This document shows positions 13,171 through 20,710 of a stretch of 44,971 nt of DNA, in pieces. Both the position numbers and the translations under genes were made by a program. The notes below the pieces were generated by a model. That model was given only the letters and a program-made list of their open reading frames with translations, ran no database searches and was not told the origin of the DNA. The DNA comes from a virus: positions 1 through 44,971 of IMG/VR virus record IMGVR_UViG_3300035670_000402, one strand, 5' to 3'. The number at the start of each line of letters is the position of its first letter. Position 1 is the first letter of the stretch.

Positions 13171-13972
13171 GGATGATAACTCGCTCGAGGCACGACTTTG
13201 TAAACCTATTTCGCAATTTCGCAAAGAGGTGAAGGCGAAGCGCGATTACCGCGAGACTACCCAGCACGCTACCCATCAGGCTTGGCGCACCATCGCACGG
13301 AACGGTAAGGGCGAGTATCTGTCTTGGGCTGACCGTTGCGTTCTCGTCTGCCTCGTAAACAAGTGGCTCTATGCCGCAGGTCGGACTGGCTTCATCGAGC
13401 CTGATCACGTGGCGATGGAAAAGGAGTTGAGCCTTTCCGATAGCAGCATCACCCGCGCAGTCCGCAAGCTGAAAGCGCTTGGTATCCTGGTGCATATCGA
13501 TGGCGGTCGTGGTCGTGGCCGTAAGGCGCATTACGGCGTCGATCTAATCGCCATGCATCAAGTTCTGTGGCCGGAATTTTCGTTGGTCACTGATGAGCAG
13601 GCGGTGTCTTTGTGTGGAGAAATTAAACCCGTCACATACGTGCGCGACTATCAAAGAACAAAAGACATGCTTAGTCGAAAGGTTGCTCGAATGGGGGCAA
13701 TGTCGCGCAAGATCGGAGGTTTTTGGCTTGGCAAGGGGGTGGACGAGGATAGGGTGTGCAAAATCCTGACCGCGATGCTTGCCGCTGGGCGTTCGACGTT
13801 CCGCAACATTCCGTCAGGCGCCGACTGGAAAGCCAAATTCGGACGCTTGCCAAAAGCTGGACGGTCTGAGAGGTTGAGGGATGCCCACACCACGGCACGC
13901 CATGCCGAGCCTTCGCAGTGGATTATCGCCCGTCTGGCAGGAATTAACCCGTTCAAGGAGCAGTTGGCATGA
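13163..13972 (+). CDS. Winged-helix protein, probable replication initiator
   Basis: The product has 269 residues. Residues about 45-130 form a winged helix of the type found in phage and plasmid replication proteins (LSWADRCVLVCLVNKWLY, KELSLSDSSITRAVRKLKALGILV). The C-terminal part is basic. It lies upstream of the SF2 helicase in the only rightward block without structural genes, as expected for a lambda-O-like or RepA-like replisome organiser. ATG 13163 is chosen for the overlap with the previous gene; an earlier in-frame start is shadow sequence. Confidence 0.7.
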   Translation: MRKDDNSLEARLCKPISQFRKEVKAKRDYRETTQHATHQAWRTIARNGKGEYLSWADRCVLVCLVNKWLYAAGRTGFIEPDHVAMEKELSLSDSSITRAVRKLKALGILVHIDGGRGRGRKAHYGVDLIAMHQVLWPEFSLVTDEQAVSLCGEIKPVTYVRDYQRTKDMLSRKVARMGAMSRKIGGFWLGKGVDEDRVCKILTAMLAAGRSTFRNIPSGADWKAKFGRLPKAGRSERLRDAHTTARHAEPSQWIIARLAGINPFKEQLA

Positions 13973-14163
13973 AAATCGGGAAGAAGATCAACCGGAAAGA
14001 GGCGCGCAGGATGGTTGAATTTGCGCTGAATTTTTCGACTGAATACAATCGTCAAAACCCAATCAGGACGGCTGATGTCCACCCAAAGGAGTGTGATTGC
14101 ATGCGGTGCTTTGCAGATTTTTGCGAGGCAGTCGCTGCTAAGGGAATTGGATTGGATCGGTAA
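13969..14163 (+). CDS. Small basic protein with Cys pair, 64 residues
   Basis: Start overlaps the previous stop (ATGA). Basic N-terminus (MKIGKKINRKEARRM) and a Cys-x-Cys-x2-Cys segment (CDCMRC) at about 43-48. It may be a small nucleic-acid-binding accessory of replication; no family was recognised. Confidence 0.62.
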   Translation: MKIGKKINRKEARRMVEFALNFSTEYNRQNPIRTADVHPKECDCMRCFADFCEAVAAKGIGLDR

Positions 14164-14193
14164 CAAGCCGAATTGCGCTGGGAGTGAGTTGAT

Positions 14194-14475
14194 ATGGGTG
14201 ACAGTTTGGACGATATGATCGCGCTAACCAGATTGCGCCGAGAGGAGGAAAAGGCTCGCAAGCAGGAGCGACTTGCCAGCGCCAACACGGAGGGATGGCA
14301 CTCTCTTAGCGCAAACCATTTCCGGCGAAAATTGGTGGGTGGTGGTTACATTGATTGGTGGCCGAGCACTAACAAATTTGCGATGCTTGGGATGGGGACG
14401 CCTGCTCATAGGGCGAGATACAGGCACGGCGACCCAAACGAATTTGTCGCACGCAAGGGTAAGGTTTGGCTGTAA
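14194..14475 (+). CDS. Hypothetical protein, paralogue of 32616-32915
   Basis: The product has 93 residues. The core GWHSLSANHFRRKL, then DWWPSTNKF and GDPNEFVARKG matches GWHKFTDYHWRRKL, DYWPSTKRW and GDVNAFIASK in the gene at 32616. A charged helix (LRREEEKARKQER) precedes it. The family is unknown to me; the conserved His, Trp and Arg suggest a small fold with a real binding site. Start follows GGGAGTGAG. Confidence 0.72.
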   Translation: MGDSLDDMIALTRLRREEEKARKQERLASANTEGWHSLSANHFRRKLVGGGYIDWWPSTNKFAMLGMGTPAHRARYRHGDPNEFVARKGKVWL

Positions 14476-14490
14476 CTAGAGGAGATTGAG

Positions 14491-14655
14491 ATGAGGAATT
14501 ACAGCGAGGAAGAATGGAAACTGATTTACGCCGCGTGGTGCGTCCGGCATGGAGATGTGCCTTATGAAACTGCAATAAAGCTTGCGGATGAGTGTTGGGG
14601 TTTTCACCCATACGAAGACCCTGAATTTATGGCCGAAGGTGACTTGGCTGCTTGA
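14491..14655 (+). CDS. Small hypothetical protein, 54 residues
   Basis: ATG 14491 follows AGAGGAG. The product is acidic and aromatic (NYSEEEWKLIYAAW at the start, FHPYEDPEFMAEGDLAA at the end). It is too short for a family call. It lies in a run of equally small genes with good ribosome binding sites. Confidence 0.6.
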   Translation: MRNYSEEEWKLIYAAWCVRHGDVPYETAIKLADECWGFHPYEDPEFMAEGDLAA

Positions 14656-14667
14656 GTGGAGCACTAA

Positions 14668-14982
14668 ATGACTAATATCAAGATCACCCAAGAGGCGAGA
14701 GATGCGGCGGCATCAATCTCTGAGTGGCAAGCCAGCACCGGATGGAGGCAGTGCTTCTTTGTGTCGGAATTTGCTGGAAAGGCGAGGGATGGAGTTTGCG
14801 ATGACCACCCGCTTGTTGAGATGATGCAGGCATTGATTAACCAGACGGTAGAGCGGTGTGCGGAAATGGCGGAAGAACGCGGGCGATATTTTGTGGCAGA
14901 CCACATGGCCGATGTACGTTGTTTCGTAAAATTCTCGGCCAAGGAAGCAGCAGCTGCCATCCGCACCATAAAAGACAACTAG
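14668..14982 (+). CDS. Hypothetical protein, paralogue of 19400-19651
   Basis: The product has 104 residues. It shares the frame ITQEARDAA, then QALINQTVERCAEMAEE and AAAAIRTIK with KISQEAREAW, QSLINSTLERAAGVAEE and IATAIRQL in 19400-19651. This is a common phage accessory family of unknown function, mostly helical. It is spaced normally from both neighbours. Confidence 0.72.
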   Translation: MTNIKITQEARDAAASISEWQASTGWRQCFFVSEFAGKARDGVCDDHPLVEMMQALINQTVERCAEMAEERGRYFVADHMADVRCFVKFSAKEAAAAIRTIKDN

Positions 14983-14991
14983 GAGGATATA

Positions 14992-15234
14992 ATGAGTGAG
15001 ATGGTTGAGCGTAGGGACGGAACATGCTTCCCTATTCCAGATGGCATGAATGGTTATGGGCCTGATCATCCAGACTACCCTAATGCGCCTAAGGATTGGG
15101 ATGAGTGTCCGTATCTATGTCGAGACGGGAAGGCATATTGGATGAACGGCTACGGCTGGCGGTGGGGAGAGGGCTGCTGGAACCAGATATCCGATTGGGA
15201 TCGCGTTGCGTACACCCCGAAGATTGAGGAGTGA
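14992..15234 (+). CDS. Tyr/Trp/Gly-rich hypothetical protein
   Basis: The product has 80 residues, ATG 14992 behind AGGAGG. It has an unusual aromatic composition (GMNGYGPDHPDYPNAP, YWMNGYGWRWGEGCW). The last five residues (PKIEE), stop and spacer belong to a 23-base exact repeat shared with 33752-33774. No family was recognised. Confidence 0.65.
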   Translation: MSEMVERRDGTCFPIPDGMNGYGPDHPDYPNAPKDWDECPYLCRDGKAYWMNGYGWRWGEGCWNQISDWDRVAYTPKIEE

Positions 15235-15239
15235 GTGAT
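15217..15239 (+). repeat. 23-bp direct repeat, copy 1
   Basis: This is identical to 33752-33774. It covers the final codons of one gene (PKIEE-stop), the GAGGAG ribosome binding site formed by the two Glu codons, and the spacer before the next ATG. The second copy does the same job for another gene pair. Confidence 0.85.
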
Positions 15240-15450
15240 GGCATTTTGCGACTACCATGCCTGTGACAATTGCGGCGAGCGTAAGACATTCTATGATGCT
15301 GACATGGCCATGGAATTTGTCGATGGTAAATGGAAATACGGTTATGCGAAGGGTGGTGAGGTCTATCCGGCATTCCCCGGCTACGACATTTTTGCATTGT
15401 GCCATGAGTGTGAAAAGACGCACGAGATTGTAATTAGGAAAAGGCCATGA
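15238..15450 (+). CDS. Zinc-ribbon-like small protein
   Basis: The product has 70 residues from ATG 15238 (GTG 15235 is possible). CDNCGER near the start and CHECEK near the end make a four-Cys zinc site likely. It overlaps the amber-interrupted HNH gene by ATGA. Function unknown. Confidence 0.65.
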   Translation: MAFCDYHACDNCGERKTFYDADMAMEFVDGKWKYGYAKGGEVYPAFPGYDIFALCHECEKTHEIVIRKRP

Positions 15451-16073
15451 AGGTTCTACGGCCAGAATTTATCGGACCGATGCTCCCTGATGAAGATGAG
15501 AGATGGGCAACAATCCCAGGCTTCGAAGGTACTCATGAGGTTAGTTCATGGGGTCGCGTTAGATCGCTAGACAGGTATGTCAGGACGATATCTAGGAGCG
15601 GCACGGAAAGCTTGAGGTTTTCAAAAGGCCGGATTGTCACTCAGAGTAAATGCAATTCTCAAGGTGTGACGGTAAACCGATGGCGCTTATCTCTGCAAAA
15701 ATAGGGCGTTCCGCATAATTGGCTTTCGCATAGGCTTGTGATGCATGCCTTTGTAGGGCCTTGTCCAGAAGGAATGCAGGTTGCCCATAACGATGGTAAC
15801 GCGGCCAACAATCACCTGAGCAATTTGCGATATGCAACAGCGTGGGAAAATGCTCAGGATAAATTACAGCATGGCGTTATGGCTAGGGGTGAGAGCCACG
15901 GCCATTCAAAAATAACTGAGGATGACGCCCTATATATTCGATCGCAATACGGGAAGAAGCCTCTCAAGGTTCTTTCTGAAATGTTTGGCATAGGTGAGAG
16001 CGCTATATCCAGTATACAGCGCGGTTGTTCATGGAGGCACTTAAATGAAAGAGTTGAGGCCGGTCCAGCGTAA
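15447..16073 (+). pseudogene. NUMOD4-HNH homing endonuclease split by an in-frame amber codon
   Basis: The first 85 codons carry the NUMOD4 DNA-binding pattern (WATIPGFEGTHEVSSWGRVRSLDR). A TAG at 15702-15704 follows WRLSLQK. The same frame then continues GVPHNWLSHRLVMHAFVGPCPEGMQVAHNDGN, cited here as short pieces HRLVMHAF, AHNDGN and NNHLSNLRYAT, which is the HNH nuclease core, plus a C-terminal HTH. No frameshift is needed. Either the gene is inactivated by one nonsense change or the product depends on readthrough. TAG is a normal stop elsewhere (for example 17527-17529). The end overlaps the helicase start. Confidence 0.85.
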
Positions 16074-17529
16074 AGCTATTGATATGCTTAGAGAAAGCAT
16101 GAGATCAGGAAAGCGCAGGCCCATATTGCGTGCTGCCACTGGCTTTGGGAAAACTTTGGTTGCTGCCAATATAATTTCTAACGCAAGAGCAAAGGGAAAG
16201 AGGGTTCTTTTTGTTTGCGATGCTATTGAACTGATAGACCAGACAGTTGAAGCCTTCTATGGGGAAGGCTTGGATGACATAGGCGTCATTCAGGCCCAGC
16301 ATCCTCTTACAAATTGGTCTGCCCCCCTGCAAATCGCATCGGTACAGACATTGGCTCGCAGAAAGCCGCCTGATTTTGATCTTTGCATAATTGATGAGTG
16401 TCATGCGCAGTGGGCCGCAGCCATGAAGCTTATGGATGAAAACCCGTCAAAGCCATTCATAGGCCTGTCCGCCACCCCATGGGCTAAGGGGATGGGGAAT
16501 TATTATGATGACATGATTATACCCGCCACAATCGCTGAACTGACTGAAATGGGATACATAGCCAAGCTACAGGCCTACGCGCCCTCACACCCTGACTTGG
16601 ATGGCGTAAAAATCAAGGCGGGGGATTACGACGAAACGCAACTATCCAAGGTCATGCAGGGCGAAAAGTTGATTGCTGACGTAGTGGGGACGTGGAAGGA
16701 ATTGGGAAGAGAGCGTCCCACCCTGTGCTTCTGTGTTGACCGCGCTCACGCCAGAGCCATGCAGGAGCGGTTTCAGACGGAATGGATTGGTTGCGGGTAT
16801 ATCGATGGCGATATGGACCGTGCAGAGCGCAAGGAGGTTCGACGCCAGCTAGACGCTGGGGAGATCAAGATTGTAGTGTCAGTCGGCACGATGATTAAGG
16901 GCATTGATTGGAAGTTCGGCACCATCATCGACGCCCAGCCTACGCGCTCGCATATGCGCCATGTCCAGAAGCTAGGTCGCCTTCGCCCGTTCGCTGAATG
17001 GGATAACACCGGCATCGTTCTGGATCACAGCGACAACATCCTTCGCCTTGGCCTACCGATAGACATCCATCGCGACACGCTATGCACCAAGAAGAAAGGC
17101 GAGAAGTCAGACGGTAAGGGTGAGGCCGAAAACCGTGGAGGCGAGCCAGCCACATGCAAGAAATGCACGGCACTGATAAAGCCGGGGGATAAGTCCTGCT
17201 ATGTGTGCGGATTTGAGAGGAAGCCGCAGGGCGCTGATATCGAGGAGGGCGCAGGCAGTCTATCGCTTGTCGGTGGTGATACGTCTGGGCCAAGGAAGAG
17301 GCAGACCAGTGAGGCGGACAAGCGTCAATTCTATGCTGAGTTGAAGGGCTGGGGAGAGGCAGCAGGGAAGACGGAAAATCAGGTCGCCGGTAAATTTTTC
17401 TCGAAATACAATTCCTGGCCGGATCGCAGCGTTTCCGTGATGCCGCAAAAGCCTAGCGATGAGACTTTGCGATGGATCAGGGCGAGCAATATCCGCTGGG
17501 CAAAGGGTAAAGGAAAAAAGATAGCGTAG
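16045..17529 (+). CDS. SF2 DNA/RNA helicase (DECH box)
   Basis: The product has 494 residues. ATGFGKT (31-37) is the Walker A motif, DECH (117-120) Walker B, SAT (142-144) motif III and QKLGRLRP (308-315) motif VI; two RecA-like domains are complete. A four-Cys zinc site follows (C371, C374, C385, C388) and a basic C-terminal domain. Related phage proteins lie with initiators and recombination genes and probably unwind origins or branched DNA. The start overlaps the HNH pseudogene end. Confidence 0.92.
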   Translation: MKELRPVQRKAIDMLRESMRSGKRRPILRAATGFGKTLVAANIISNARAKGKRVLFVCDAIELIDQTVEAFYGEGLDDIGVIQAQHPLTNWSAPLQIASVQTLARRKPPDFDLCIIDECHAQWAAAMKLMDENPSKPFIGLSATPWAKGMGNYYDDMIIPATIAELTEMGYIAKLQAYAPSHPDLDGVKIKAGDYDETQLSKVMQGEKLIADVVGTWKELGRERPTLCFCVDRAHARAMQERFQTEWIGCGYIDGDMDRAERKEVRRQLDAGEIKIVVSVGTMIKGIDWKFGTIIDAQPTRSHMRHVQKLGRLRPFAEWDNTGIVLDHSDNILRLGLPIDIHRDTLCTKKKGEKSDGKGEAENRGGEPATCKKCTALIKPGDKSCYVCGFERKPQGADIEEGAGSLSLVGGDTSGPRKRQTSEADKRQFYAELKGWGEAAGKTENQVAGKFFSKYNSWPDRSVSVMPQKPSDETLRWIRASNIRWAKGKGKKIA

Positions 17530-17587
17530 GTGTTGATATGCTGCGCAATAAGTGCGAACGTTCGTTATCAGATGAGGAGTGAGTGAG

Positions 17588-17929
17588 ATGAGTGAATTTA
17601 AGGGAACGCCGGGACCGTGGAATGTTGATCCTCGTTACCCCGGTGACGTTCAGGCCAATGGCCAAGAACTTTGCTCCATGATTGGTTCCATGGACATCGG
17701 GCAGCAATGGAATATCGAAGGCAACAGCGACATCACCTATGATGAGAAGAACGCCAACGCCCGCCTGATCGCCGCCGCTCCAGAACTGCTGGAGGCGCTG
17801 GAAGAGGCTCATCGCGCTCTCATGCATTACGAATGGTATGCAAATCCGAAATCTGGGTGGGCTTCTACGGATAATTTGACCGTTCGTGGCATGGTAGACG
17901 CCGCCATCGCTAAGGCCCTTGGTGAATGA
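17588..17929 (+). CDS. Common phage accessory protein (TPGPW / NARLIAAAPELL type)
   Basis: The product has 113 residues. KGTPGPWNV at the start and NARLIAAAPELLEALEEA in the middle are hallmarks of a very widespread phage and prophage family with no known function. ATG 17588 follows GAGGAG. The 58-base gap before it holds nothing I can support. Confidence 0.8.
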   Translation: MSEFKGTPGPWNVDPRYPGDVQANGQELCSMIGSMDIGQQWNIEGNSDITYDEKNANARLIAAAPELLEALEEAHRALMHYEWYANPKSGWASTDNLTVRGMVDAAIAKALGE

Positions 17930-18185
17930 CGACATCTACATATTCCTCCCCGGTATCCCACCAGAGGAATATGTTTTACGCGCTAGGCTAAGGTCTGCCC
18001 GTAACATCGCGACCAAGGCATTGACGGAGAGTAATAACGATTACGCCCGCAGTATCTACACAATGATATGTGAGATAGTGGGAGATTGGATATACGCTCC
18101 GTCAACCTTGGGTGAGTTAGAGGAGTGTGTCAGCCATTGCCTGAGATTGTGGCATTGCGCTGATAAGTTGGAGCAATGGAGATAG
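17922..18185 (+). CDS. Hypothetical helical protein, 87 residues
   Basis: It starts at GTG 17922 inside the previous gene's end. The product is alpha-helical with several Cys (ICEIVGDWIY, CVSHCLRLWHC). The frame is open across a region without another gene and ends three bases before the next ATG. No family was recognised. Confidence 0.6.
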   Translation: MNDDIYIFLPGIPPEEYVLRARLRSARNIATKALTESNNDYARSIYTMICEIVGDWIYAPSTLGELEECVSHCLRLWHCADKLEQWR

Positions 18186-18187
18186 AG

Positions 18188-18349
18188 ATGGGCAAGAAGT
18201 ACATTGTTCGTTATGGCATAGGTTATGGAGATCATTCCATGGAAATGGAATTTGACTGCTCCGAAACAGAAGAGGGTATCGAGGATGCGGCAGAGGAAGC
18301 TGTTAAGGAGCGTCTTTGGTGGTCTGTCGAAGAGGCTTGTGATGAATGA
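18188..18349 (+). CDS. Small acidic protein, 53 residues
   Basis: ATG 18188 follows GGAGATAGAG. The beta-like start (KKYIVRYGIGYGD) is followed by an acidic helix (ETEEGIEDAAEEAVKERL). Acidic micro-proteins like this are sometimes DNA mimics, but nothing here proves that. It overlaps the next gene by ATGA. Confidence 0.6.
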   Translation: MGKKYIVRYGIGYGDHSMEMEFDCSETEEGIEDAAEEAVKERLWWSVEEACDE

Positions 18350-18489
18350 CAAGCCCACCAACAGAATATATCTGCTACCTACTTCAATCCGACCGCACCA
18401 ATCGTGATGCATGGAGGAAGGCGAGGGAGTTAGGCATATCGAAAGAGTGGGCTGGGTTCTGGTGGAAGAACGTGAGGAGGGTGAAATGA
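18346..18489 (+). CDS. Small basic protein, 47 residues
   Basis: It starts by ATGA overlap. The product (MTSPPTEYICYLLQSDRTNRDAW in outline) is basic and Trp-rich at the end (WAGFWWKNVRRVK). Its 3' end contains the GAGGAGG for the next gene. No family was recognised. Confidence 0.55.
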   Translation: MTSPPTEYICYLLQSDRTNRDAWRKARELGISKEWAGFWWKNVRRVK

Positions 18490-18644
18490 ACGATTATGAT
18501 TTGTGGGAAGCAGAACGGCAAGGTTCCCCCGTAACCCATGTCCGCGCATGGCATGAGTGGAAGCGCATGCAGATGATTGCCGCCAGGAATAAAAATGTGA
18601 TCCGTGCAAATAGTGCTTTACAGCGGCACATTGTTCCTGCATAA
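18486..18644 (+). CDS. Small hypothetical protein, 52 residues
   Basis: ATG 18486 follows GAGGAGG by five bases. A longer in-frame start upstream is not needed. Product: MNDYDLWEAERQGSP then basic helix (HEWKRMQMIAARNKNVIR). No family was recognised. Confidence 0.6.
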   Translation: MNDYDLWEAERQGSPVTHVRAWHEWKRMQMIAARNKNVIRANSALQRHIVPA

Positions 18645-18694
18645 GGGGTTCAACAGCAACGGAGCAGCGCTCCACCGGATACGGGAGAATGAAG

Positions 18695-18847
18695 ATGCAG
18701 AAGACCCATTTGATCGCAAAGCAGCTTTACATGGCTGGCAAGTTTGATGCGGCTTGGGAAGTTGCGCAGCTTGATGAAGGCTTGCTCCCCAACGTAACTC
18801 GCGATCAGTGGGAGGATTTCATGATTAGGTGCATTAATGCCGAGTAA
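18695..18847 (+). CDS. Small helical protein, 50 residues
   Basis: ATG 18695 with GGGAGAATGAAG upstream. The product resembles short helical repeat proteins (LYMAGKFDAAWEVAQLDEGLL). It overlaps the next gene by 11 bases. A small hairpin (GGAGC-AGC-GCTCC) lies in the 50-base gap before it. Confidence 0.58.
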   Translation: MQKTHLIAKQLYMAGKFDAAWEVAQLDEGLLPNVTRDQWEDFMIRCINAE

Positions 18848-18962
18848 AGCGTTAGCCAAAAGAGCGGCTGCGATTATTGCCGCCCAGTTTGCTGACAGCA
18901 AATGGCCTTGCACATATTGCGGAAAGCCATTGTCAGAACATAAAGAGAAGTGCCTCAAATGA
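18837..18962 (+). CDS. 41-residue zinc-finger peptide
   Basis: CTYCGKPLSEHKEKC at residues 25-39 gives a C-x2-C-x6-H-x3-C zinc-knuckle-like site; the N-terminus is a basic helix (KALAKRAAAIIAAQF). It overlaps genes on both sides. It may bind nucleic acid; unproven. Confidence 0.6.
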   Translation: MPSKALAKRAAAIIAAQFADSKWPCTYCGKPLSEHKEKCLK

Positions 18963-19147
18963 CCCCGGAAGCCTTCAAATCAATCCGCAAGCGCGCTGGC
19001 CTAACACAAGCTGGCGTTGCCTCGTTCCTATGCCTGGAAGCTAACGGCGGTCGTTACATCAGGGCTATCGAGAGTGGGGAGCGTAATGCGTCTGGCCCGG
19101 TAGCCAAGCTGATGCGCCTACTGGATGACGGGATCATATCCCCATGA
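18959..19147 (+). CDS. XRE-family HTH protein (Cro-like)
   Basis: The product has 62 residues. A complete XRE/Cro fold: TPEAFKSIRKRAGLTQAGVASFL, then YIRAIESGERNASGPVAKLMRLL. There is no second domain, so it is a minimal Cro-like repressor or regulator. ATG 18959 overlaps the previous stop. Confidence 0.82.
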   Translation: MTPEAFKSIRKRAGLTQAGVASFLCLEANGGRYIRAIESGERNASGPVAKLMRLLDDGIISP

Positions 19148-19230
19148 ACCACTATCTACGCGGTCTTTTCTACACACTAGGTTCAATATCTGCTAGGATG
19201 ATAGCTAGAGTGATGGGAGTGAGGAAATGA
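19144..19230 (+). CDS. 28-residue peptide
   Basis: It is bounded by ATGA overlaps at both ends. Product: a mildly hydrophobic, basic peptide (RGLFYTLGSISARMIARVMG) that could be amphipathic. Support is only overlap geometry. Confidence 0.4.
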   Translation: MNHYLRGLFYTLGSISARMIARVMGVRK

Positions 19231-19403
19231 GCGATTTCAGGAAGTTTTGCTTTGGGGCCAATGTCGCGGTTTGCTTGTTTGGCATATTCAAAGCAACAGG
19301 CACCCTGACACCTAATGCGCAGGCTAATCCCGAACTAGCGTGTATTGCGTTTATGCTGATTTTCGGTTGTTCGACAGTCGCGGTGTTTGGGGGCGGGAAA
19401 TGA
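19227..19403 (+). CDS. Small two-segment membrane protein
   Basis: The product has 58 residues with hydrophobic segments at about 8-21 and 38-55 and a short polar linker. ATG 19227 follows GGAGTGAGGAA. The next gene overlaps its stop. It is probably an inner-membrane protein with unknown role. Confidence 0.6.
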   Translation: MSDFRKFCFGANVAVCLFGIFKATGTLTPNAQANPELACIAFMLIFGCSTVAVFGGGK

Positions 19404-19651
19404 AGATATCACAGGAAGCAAGGGAGGCATGGATCGTATGCGAGGGGTATGAGGGGCAAACCGCTAACGCTGTGCTATCTGGCGCACATGATAACGTCCC
19501 AGAACTTCGCATTATGCAATCCCTCATCAACAGTACGCTGGAGAGGGCAGCAGGGGTGGCGGAGGAGCATTGGGGCAACTCAAGCGCTGCTGCACACAAA
19601 GTCACCGTTCGCAGTATCGCAACAGCTATCCGCCAGCTAATCGAGGAGTGA
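19400..19651 (+). CDS. Hypothetical protein, paralogue of 14668-14982
   Basis: The product has 83 residues. See 14668-14982: the shared ISQEAREAW, SLINSTLERAAGVAEE and AIRQL segments show common descent, with the middle 20 residues missing here. It ends in IEE-stop, the GAGGAGTGA that also serves the next gene. Confidence 0.72.
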   Translation: MKISQEAREAWIVCEGYEGQTANAVLSGAHDNVPELRIMQSLINSTLERAAGVAEEHWGNSSAAAHKVTVRSIATAIRQLIEE

Positions 19652-19656
19652 GGTAA

Positions 19657-19962
19657 ATGGATATCATTGAACGCCTATTAGGGGGCGACGGGCAAGGATG
19701 GGCTATTGGCCACGAAACGCGCCGTGAAGCAGCGACCGAAATAACCCGCCTACGCGAAGAGAATAAGAGGATGAGGGAGGCAATATGCGTCACCCTAGCA
19801 AGATTGGAAGCGCTGGAGGACGAGGCGTCTGATGGGCTGTCAGCAGATAATGATGAACACGCGGACGGGTTTTGGCGCGGGCAGAAGTCTGTAGCGAAGT
19901 CGCTAAGATCGCACCTGCATGACATGACCAGAACCGCACTAGCAAACACAGGAGGTGAGTGA
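19657..19962 (+). CDS. Coiled-coil phage accessory protein
   Basis: The product has 101 residues. ATG 19657 follows GAGGAG. Start MDIIERLLGGDGQGW, then a heptad-like helix (EAATEITRLREENKRMREAI) and FWRGQKSVAKSL. Resembles small accessory proteins common in phages of Gram-negative hosts; function unknown. Confidence 0.72.
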   Translation: MDIIERLLGGDGQGWAIGHETRREAATEITRLREENKRMREAICVTLARLEALEDEASDGLSADNDEHADGFWRGQKSVAKSLRSHLHDMTRTALANTGGE

Positions 19963-20105
19963 TGCAGGGGAAGAAGCACGATGATGCACCTAACTGGGAC
20001 GAGTTGGCATCAAGGCCTATAAACGAATTCTTCGATGCGGTTATCAGCGAGATCATGAAGCTTCGCGCTCGTGTGGCTGAACTTGAGGCGAGGAAGGGTG
20101 AGTGA
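19962..20105 (+). CDS. Small helical protein, 47 residues
   Basis: Start ATG 19962 behind GGAGGTGAGTG, one-base overlap with previous. Charged helix with LRARVAELEARKGE at the end. The final codons overlap the next ATG. No family was recognised. Confidence 0.58.
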   Translation: MQGKKHDDAPNWDELASRPINEFFDAVISEIMKLRARVAELEARKGE

Positions 20106-20212
20106 TGGATAACGAGATAGCAAAGATCGACAAGCTGGCTATCATCGCGGGGCTTAGTTGCGCTGCGTGGTTGGTCGTGTTGGGTATCGTTATGCTGGTT
20201 AGGACGCTGTGA
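20105..20212 (+). CDS. 35-residue single-pass membrane protein
   Basis: The product is MDNEIAKIDKL followed by one strong hydrophobic segment (about 12-32) and a short basic end. ATG 20105 overlaps the preceding TGA; GAGG lies upstream. Unknown function. Confidence 0.58.
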   Translation: MDNEIAKIDKLAIIAGLSCAAWLVVLGIVMLVRTL

Positions 20213-20227
20213 CGCGGAGGGTAAGTG

Positions 20228-20392
20228 ATGAAGCGTTATTACGACGAGTTACGCACAATCAAGGCTGCTAGAATGAATGGTCGCCGTTTGGGTATTGAAC
20301 CTATGCTGACAGACAGCCAGCCGATAGTCGCAAGAGAGCGTCATCTGATGAACGTTCTCGGATTGACGACTACACCCGTAGATGGTAGCTAA
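20228..20392 (+). CDS. Small basic protein, 54 residues
   Basis: It starts at ATG 20228 with CGGAGGGTAAGTG upstream. The product is basic (MKRYYDELRTIKAARMNGRR), ending in TTTPVDGS. It is the last gene before terminase. A 12-codon frame at 20393-20429 fills the space to the small terminase gene. Confidence 0.55.
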   Translation: MKRYYDELRTIKAARMNGRRLGIEPMLTDSQPIVARERHLMNVLGLTTTPVDGS

Positions 20393-20422
20393 TGGATATG
20401 CCAGCAGGACGCCCAGGCCATT

Positions 20423-20710
20423 ATGAGTGACACCGAAAAAAACGGAACGAAAACGGATAAAACGGCTTTCGATGCCCAGAAGGGGAAAGGTCGTCCAAAG
20501 GGTGTTCCGAACAAGAATACCACGCTCCTGAAAGACGCCATCCTACAGGCTGCTACCAATGCCGGTGGCAAGGACGGGCTTGTCGGGTATCTGACTACGC
20601 AGGCGACTGACAATCCCAATGCGTTCATGCCTCTGCTTGGCAAGGTTCTCCCCATGCAGGTCACTGGTGAAGATGGTGGCGCACTGCAAATCATCGTGAA
20701 TAAGCCTTGA
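20423..20710 (+). CDS. Probable terminase small subunit
   Basis: The product has 95 residues. KGKGRPKGVPNKNTTLLKDA and LLGKVLPMQV are typical of a group of short phage proteins found directly before TerL; the Lys/Gly/Arg-Pro segment probably contacts DNA. Overlap of its stop with the TerL start supports a terminase pair. A classical HTH is not obvious, so the assignment relies on position and this motif. Confidence 0.75.
   Translation: MSDTEKNGTKTDKTAFDAQKGKGRPKGVPNKNTTLLKDAILQAATNAGGKDGLVGYLTTQATDNPNAFMPLLGKVLPMQVTGEDGGALQIIVNKP

Noticed and set aside
20393-20429. 12-codon frame directly before the small terminase gene
   Set aside because: No ribosome binding site and too short to judge; it could be a leader peptide but nothing supports it.
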